Shown: positions 7,408 to 8,552 of the stretch, piece after piece
Layout: each line of letters begins with the position of its first letter
Numbering within the stretch: position 1 is the stretch's first letter
Assembly (NCBI GenBank): GCA_011051075.1
Contig: DREN01000168.1
Location: forward strand, 1 to 8,552
Reading direction: 5' to 3'
DNA from: Deltaproteobacteria bacterium
GTDB lineage: Bacteria > Desulfobacterota > DSM-4660 > Desulfatiglandales > Desulfatiglandaceae
DNA length: 8,552 bases
Program-made: the position numbers and the translations under genes
Notes under the pieces: model-generated
Seen by the model: the letters and a program-made list of their open reading frames with translations, nothing else
The model's database searches: none
Told to the model about the DNA's origin: nothing

Positions 7408-8337
7408 TCAGATGGAATCCAGAAAAGCAGAGATCAGCTCCTTTGCCTCCTGTGATGTCTGATAGCCTTGAACTTTGATATTGGGATTTCCGGCAATCAT
7501 GGCCGACAGGACCGTTTCCTTTTCCCGGCGGAAGAGGCAGAGAACCTTCTTTCCGTATGCCTGTGCCATGCCTATTTCGTACCCCACGCCCAGGGAAGGG
7601 GTGCTGACCTCCGCGATGACCAGGTCTGAAGATTGAAGCCAGTCCATGTCCCGGTTGAAAATCTCCTGATCCGAGAGCCCTTCCTCAGATTCAACAACCT
7701 TTGAATTGCCCACATGTTCCGTGAGCACCTTCCCGAAATGGGATAGGTGTTCTATCAGACCGGCATAAAGATCGGCATCCCCTCGCCCCCCTCTGATCGA
7801 CCCTGCGAAATATATTCTCTTTTTCCTGTTGTTCAGAATGGATCTGCAGGTCATTTTGAGAGGCCCGGAGAGTTCCTCCGGCCTACTGTTGTAAATCTCC
7901 TTCAGCTCCGCCTCATGGAGCCATGTTTCGTTGACCTGTTCCTCGTTCAACCGTACCGGCCCCATTTCATGGCTGTATGCGGCCTTGTAGATCTCGAATC
8001 GCTCCCTTTCCTTCCTGGTCGGATAGTCCTTTTGAAACCAGAAATATCCCATCTGCTTGAGCTGACCGGCCATCACTCCGGTCTCTTCAAGGAGTTCCCT
8101 TCTGGCCGCATCCCCATAGGATTCCCCTGACAGCACGTGTCCCGCGGCAGAGTGGTATAGAAGGCCTTTCTCCACCTTGAGTTCTGAGGCGGTCGGGATC
8201 AGGTATCTGCCGTCCTTTCTCTTCAGCAACACGGCCCCGACTCGATGTTTCAAACCCTGCCGGTGGGCATCTGTCTTTGTCGCCTTTCCTACAACCTGAT
8301 TATCCTCATCAATGATATCCAATAGTTCCTCTTCCAT
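7408..8337 (-). CDS. Nudix hydrolase fused to DNPH1/RCL-like deoxynucleotide N-hydrolase
   Basis: This 309-residue protein joins two enzymes. Residues 1-165 are a Nudix domain with a perfect Nudix box at 66-88 (begins GHVLSGE, ends RRELLEETGV; metal-binding Glu81, Glu84 and Glu85). The opening LLDIIDEDNQVVGKA resembles the YfcD/Idi-type Nudix group. Residues ~173-309 match the DNPH1/RCL branch of the nucleoside deoxyribosyltransferase fold. They carry RIYFAGSIRGGR (Tyr176), LTEHVG, RDMDWL (Asp230), SLGVGYEIG (Glu254) and LSAMIAGN, which cover the tyrosine, aspartate and glutamate used by that family. DNPH1 enzymes cut the N-glycosidic bond of 2'-deoxynucleoside 5'-monophosphates. A Nudix domain could supply the monophosphate from a triphosphate, so the fusion suggests two consecutive sanitation or salvage steps (inference). 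I chose the ATG at 8337, preceded by AGGTG (plus-strand 8340-8344, spacing short). The frame also allows a TTG at 8355, but that has no ribosome-binding site. The gene converges on the operon and is transcribed separately. Confidence 0.9.
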   Translation of the reverse strand: MEEELLDIIDEDNQVVGKATKTDAHRQGLKHRVGAVLLKRKDGRYLIPTASELKVEKGLLYHSAAGHVLSGESYGDAARRELLEETGVMAGQLKQMGYFWFQKDYPTRKERERFEIYKAAYSHEMGPVRLNEEQVNETWLHEAELKEIYNSRPEELSGPLKMTCRSILNNRKKRIYFAGSIRGGRGDADLYAGLIEHLSHFGKVLTEHVGNSKVVESEEGLSDQEIFNRDMDWLQSSDLVIAEVSTPSLGVGYEIGMAQAYGKKVLCLFRREKETVLSAMIAGNPNIKVQGYQTSQEAKELISAFLDSI

Positions 8338-8400
8338 AACACCTGCGAGCCCCAAGGGAGTTCAAATTGCCGATTATTCTTCTCTTACTCTTTGTTTACC

Positions 8401-8428
8401 ATATTACAGGGCCTTTGACACCTCTTAA
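8401..8428 (-). promoter_or_regulatory. Possible promoter for the Nudix-DNPH1 gene
   Basis: Read on the minus strand, TTAAGA (8428-8423) and TAATAT (8406-8401) are separated by 16 nt. Each matches the sigma-70 consensus at four of six positions. The resulting transcript would have a leader of roughly 55-60 nt before the ATG at 8337. The region is AT-rich, as a promoter would be, but the match is weak and this is only a candidate. Confidence 0.25.
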
Positions 8429-8435
8429 CTGTAAT
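8403..8435. repeat. 7-bp inverted repeat, operator-like
   Basis: ATTACAG (8403-8409) and CTGTAAT (8429-8435) are perfect inverted copies with a 19-nt spacer, about 26 nt centre to centre. The left arm overlaps the -10-like hexamer of the candidate minus-strand promoter and the right arm abuts its -35-like hexamer. That placement would suit a dimeric regulator. The arms are short, so chance is possible. A long-loop RNA hairpin is the alternative. Confidence 0.35.
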
Positions 8436-8443
8436 GTTGCAAT
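8415..8443 (+). promoter_or_regulatory. Possible plus-strand promoter
   Basis: A perfect -35 hexamer TTGACA (8415-8420) is followed after 17 nt by TGCAAT (8438-8443), a four-of-six match to the -10 consensus. Transcription would start near 8450 and run off toward the right edge, into the hairpins at 8464-8539. It lies inside the spacer of the inverted repeat. No plus-strand gene starts in the window after it. Confidence 0.3.
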
Positions 8444-8459
8444 AAAAATTCAAACAAAA

Positions 8460-8552
8460 TCATGCCTGGAGGGTAACACTTTTGCCCTCTGGTTTTTGGT
8501 TAAACAGGGTCTCGATAAGAGCCCAGACCCTTTCTTTTTGGCTTAGTTCAAG
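8460..8552 (-). CDS. Possible C-terminal fragment of a minus-strand gene (5' partial)
   Basis: Reading leftward from the right edge, one minus-strand frame stays open for 30 codons and ends at a TGA (8462-8460). The residues (SQKERVWALIETLFNQ, then PEGKSVTLQA) look like an amphipathic helix and a short tail, plausible for a protein C-terminus. The piece is too short to identify. If real, the gene lies 122 bp upstream of the Nudix-DNPH1 gene on the same strand. The competing reading is that this stretch is non-coding and carries plus-strand terminator hairpins. Confidence 0.4.
   Translation of the reverse strand, partial: LELSQKERVWALIETLFNQKPEGKSVTLQA
8464..8497 (+). terminator. Possible terminator-like hairpin 1 (plus strand)
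   Basis: On the plus strand, CTGGAGGG pairs with CCCTCTGG (two G-T pairs) around an ~11-nt loop and is followed by TTTTT. The shape suits an intrinsic terminator for rightward transcription. No plus-strand gene ends nearby, and the same bases may be coding on the minus strand, so confidence is low. Confidence 0.3.
8507..8539 (+). terminator. Possible terminator-like hairpin 2 (plus strand)
   Basis: GGGTCT (8507-8512) and AGACCC (8525-8530) form a perfect 6-bp stem with a 12-nt loop, followed by TTTCTTTTT. An alternative stem, GGG(T)CTC with GAGCCC, is also possible. This is the better of the two tandem hairpins. It would stop plus-strand transcription starting near 8450, or be an attenuator for a gene beyond the right edge. 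It overlaps a possible minus-strand coding end. Confidence 0.35.

Noticed and set aside
7747..8130. 127-codon plus-strand open frame inside the Nudix-DNPH1 gene
   Set aside because: It is fully antisense to a gene with two intact enzyme domains, and its translation is Pro- and Leu-rich without a recognisable domain.
8338..8459. Purine riboswitch in the leader of the Nudix-DNPH1 gene
   Set aside because: I could not find the three-helix core or conserved junction and loop bases of the guanine, adenine or xanthine riboswitch classes. Only a simple inverted repeat is visible.
1..8552. CRISPR array, tRNA, rRNA or insertion sequence
   Set aside because: No regularly spaced repeats, cloverleaf-like segments, rRNA stretches, transposase genes or terminal inverted repeats were seen in the window.

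Overview
The window appears to be a bacterial purine/nucleoside uptake and conversion locus. No rRNA, tRNA or phage marker allows firm placement. Moderate GC, tightly overlapping genes, a BMP-type nucleoside ABC importer and a split molybdenum hydroxylase would all fit an anaerobic or facultative bacterium such as a Desulfobacterota-like lineage, but that is a guess from gene content only.

Layout, plus strand (1-7325). The first gene is the 3' part of a two-domain ABC ATPase whose N-terminus lies off the left edge. Two membrane permeases of the nucleoside importer family follow. Next come a xanthine dehydrogenase-family molybdopterin subunit and its [2Fe-2S] subunit, then a 366-residue protein with a phosphoribosyltransferase (PRPP-binding) motif. 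Spacing is very tight: 8-nt overlap, ATGA overlap, 12-nt gap, GTGA overlap and 35-nt gap. These six genes are probably one operon continuing from upstream, where a BMP-family substrate-binding protein would be expected.

Layout, minus strand (7408-8337). A convergent gene encodes a Nudix hydrolase fused to a DNPH1/RCL-like 2'-deoxynucleoside 5'-monophosphate N-hydrolase. Upstream of it, 8338-8459 is AT-rich and non-coding, with a 7-bp inverted repeat and promoter-like hexamers on both strands. From 8460 to the right edge there may be the C-terminus of another minus-strand gene. The same bases also form terminator-like hairpins on the plus strand.

How the genes may work together (inference): the ABC system imports nucleosides or bases, the Mo/[2Fe-2S] enzyme hydroxylates a purine or similar heterocycle, and the phosphoribosyltransferase-like protein joins a base to PRPP (or senses PRPP or nucleotide). 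The Nudix-DNPH1 fusion could strip odd (d)NTPs to monophosphates and then to free base plus sugar phosphate. The most unusual items are the Nudix-DNPH1 fusion, the long atypical phosphoribosyltransferase-like protein, and a molybdenum hydroxylase with no FAD subunit beside it.
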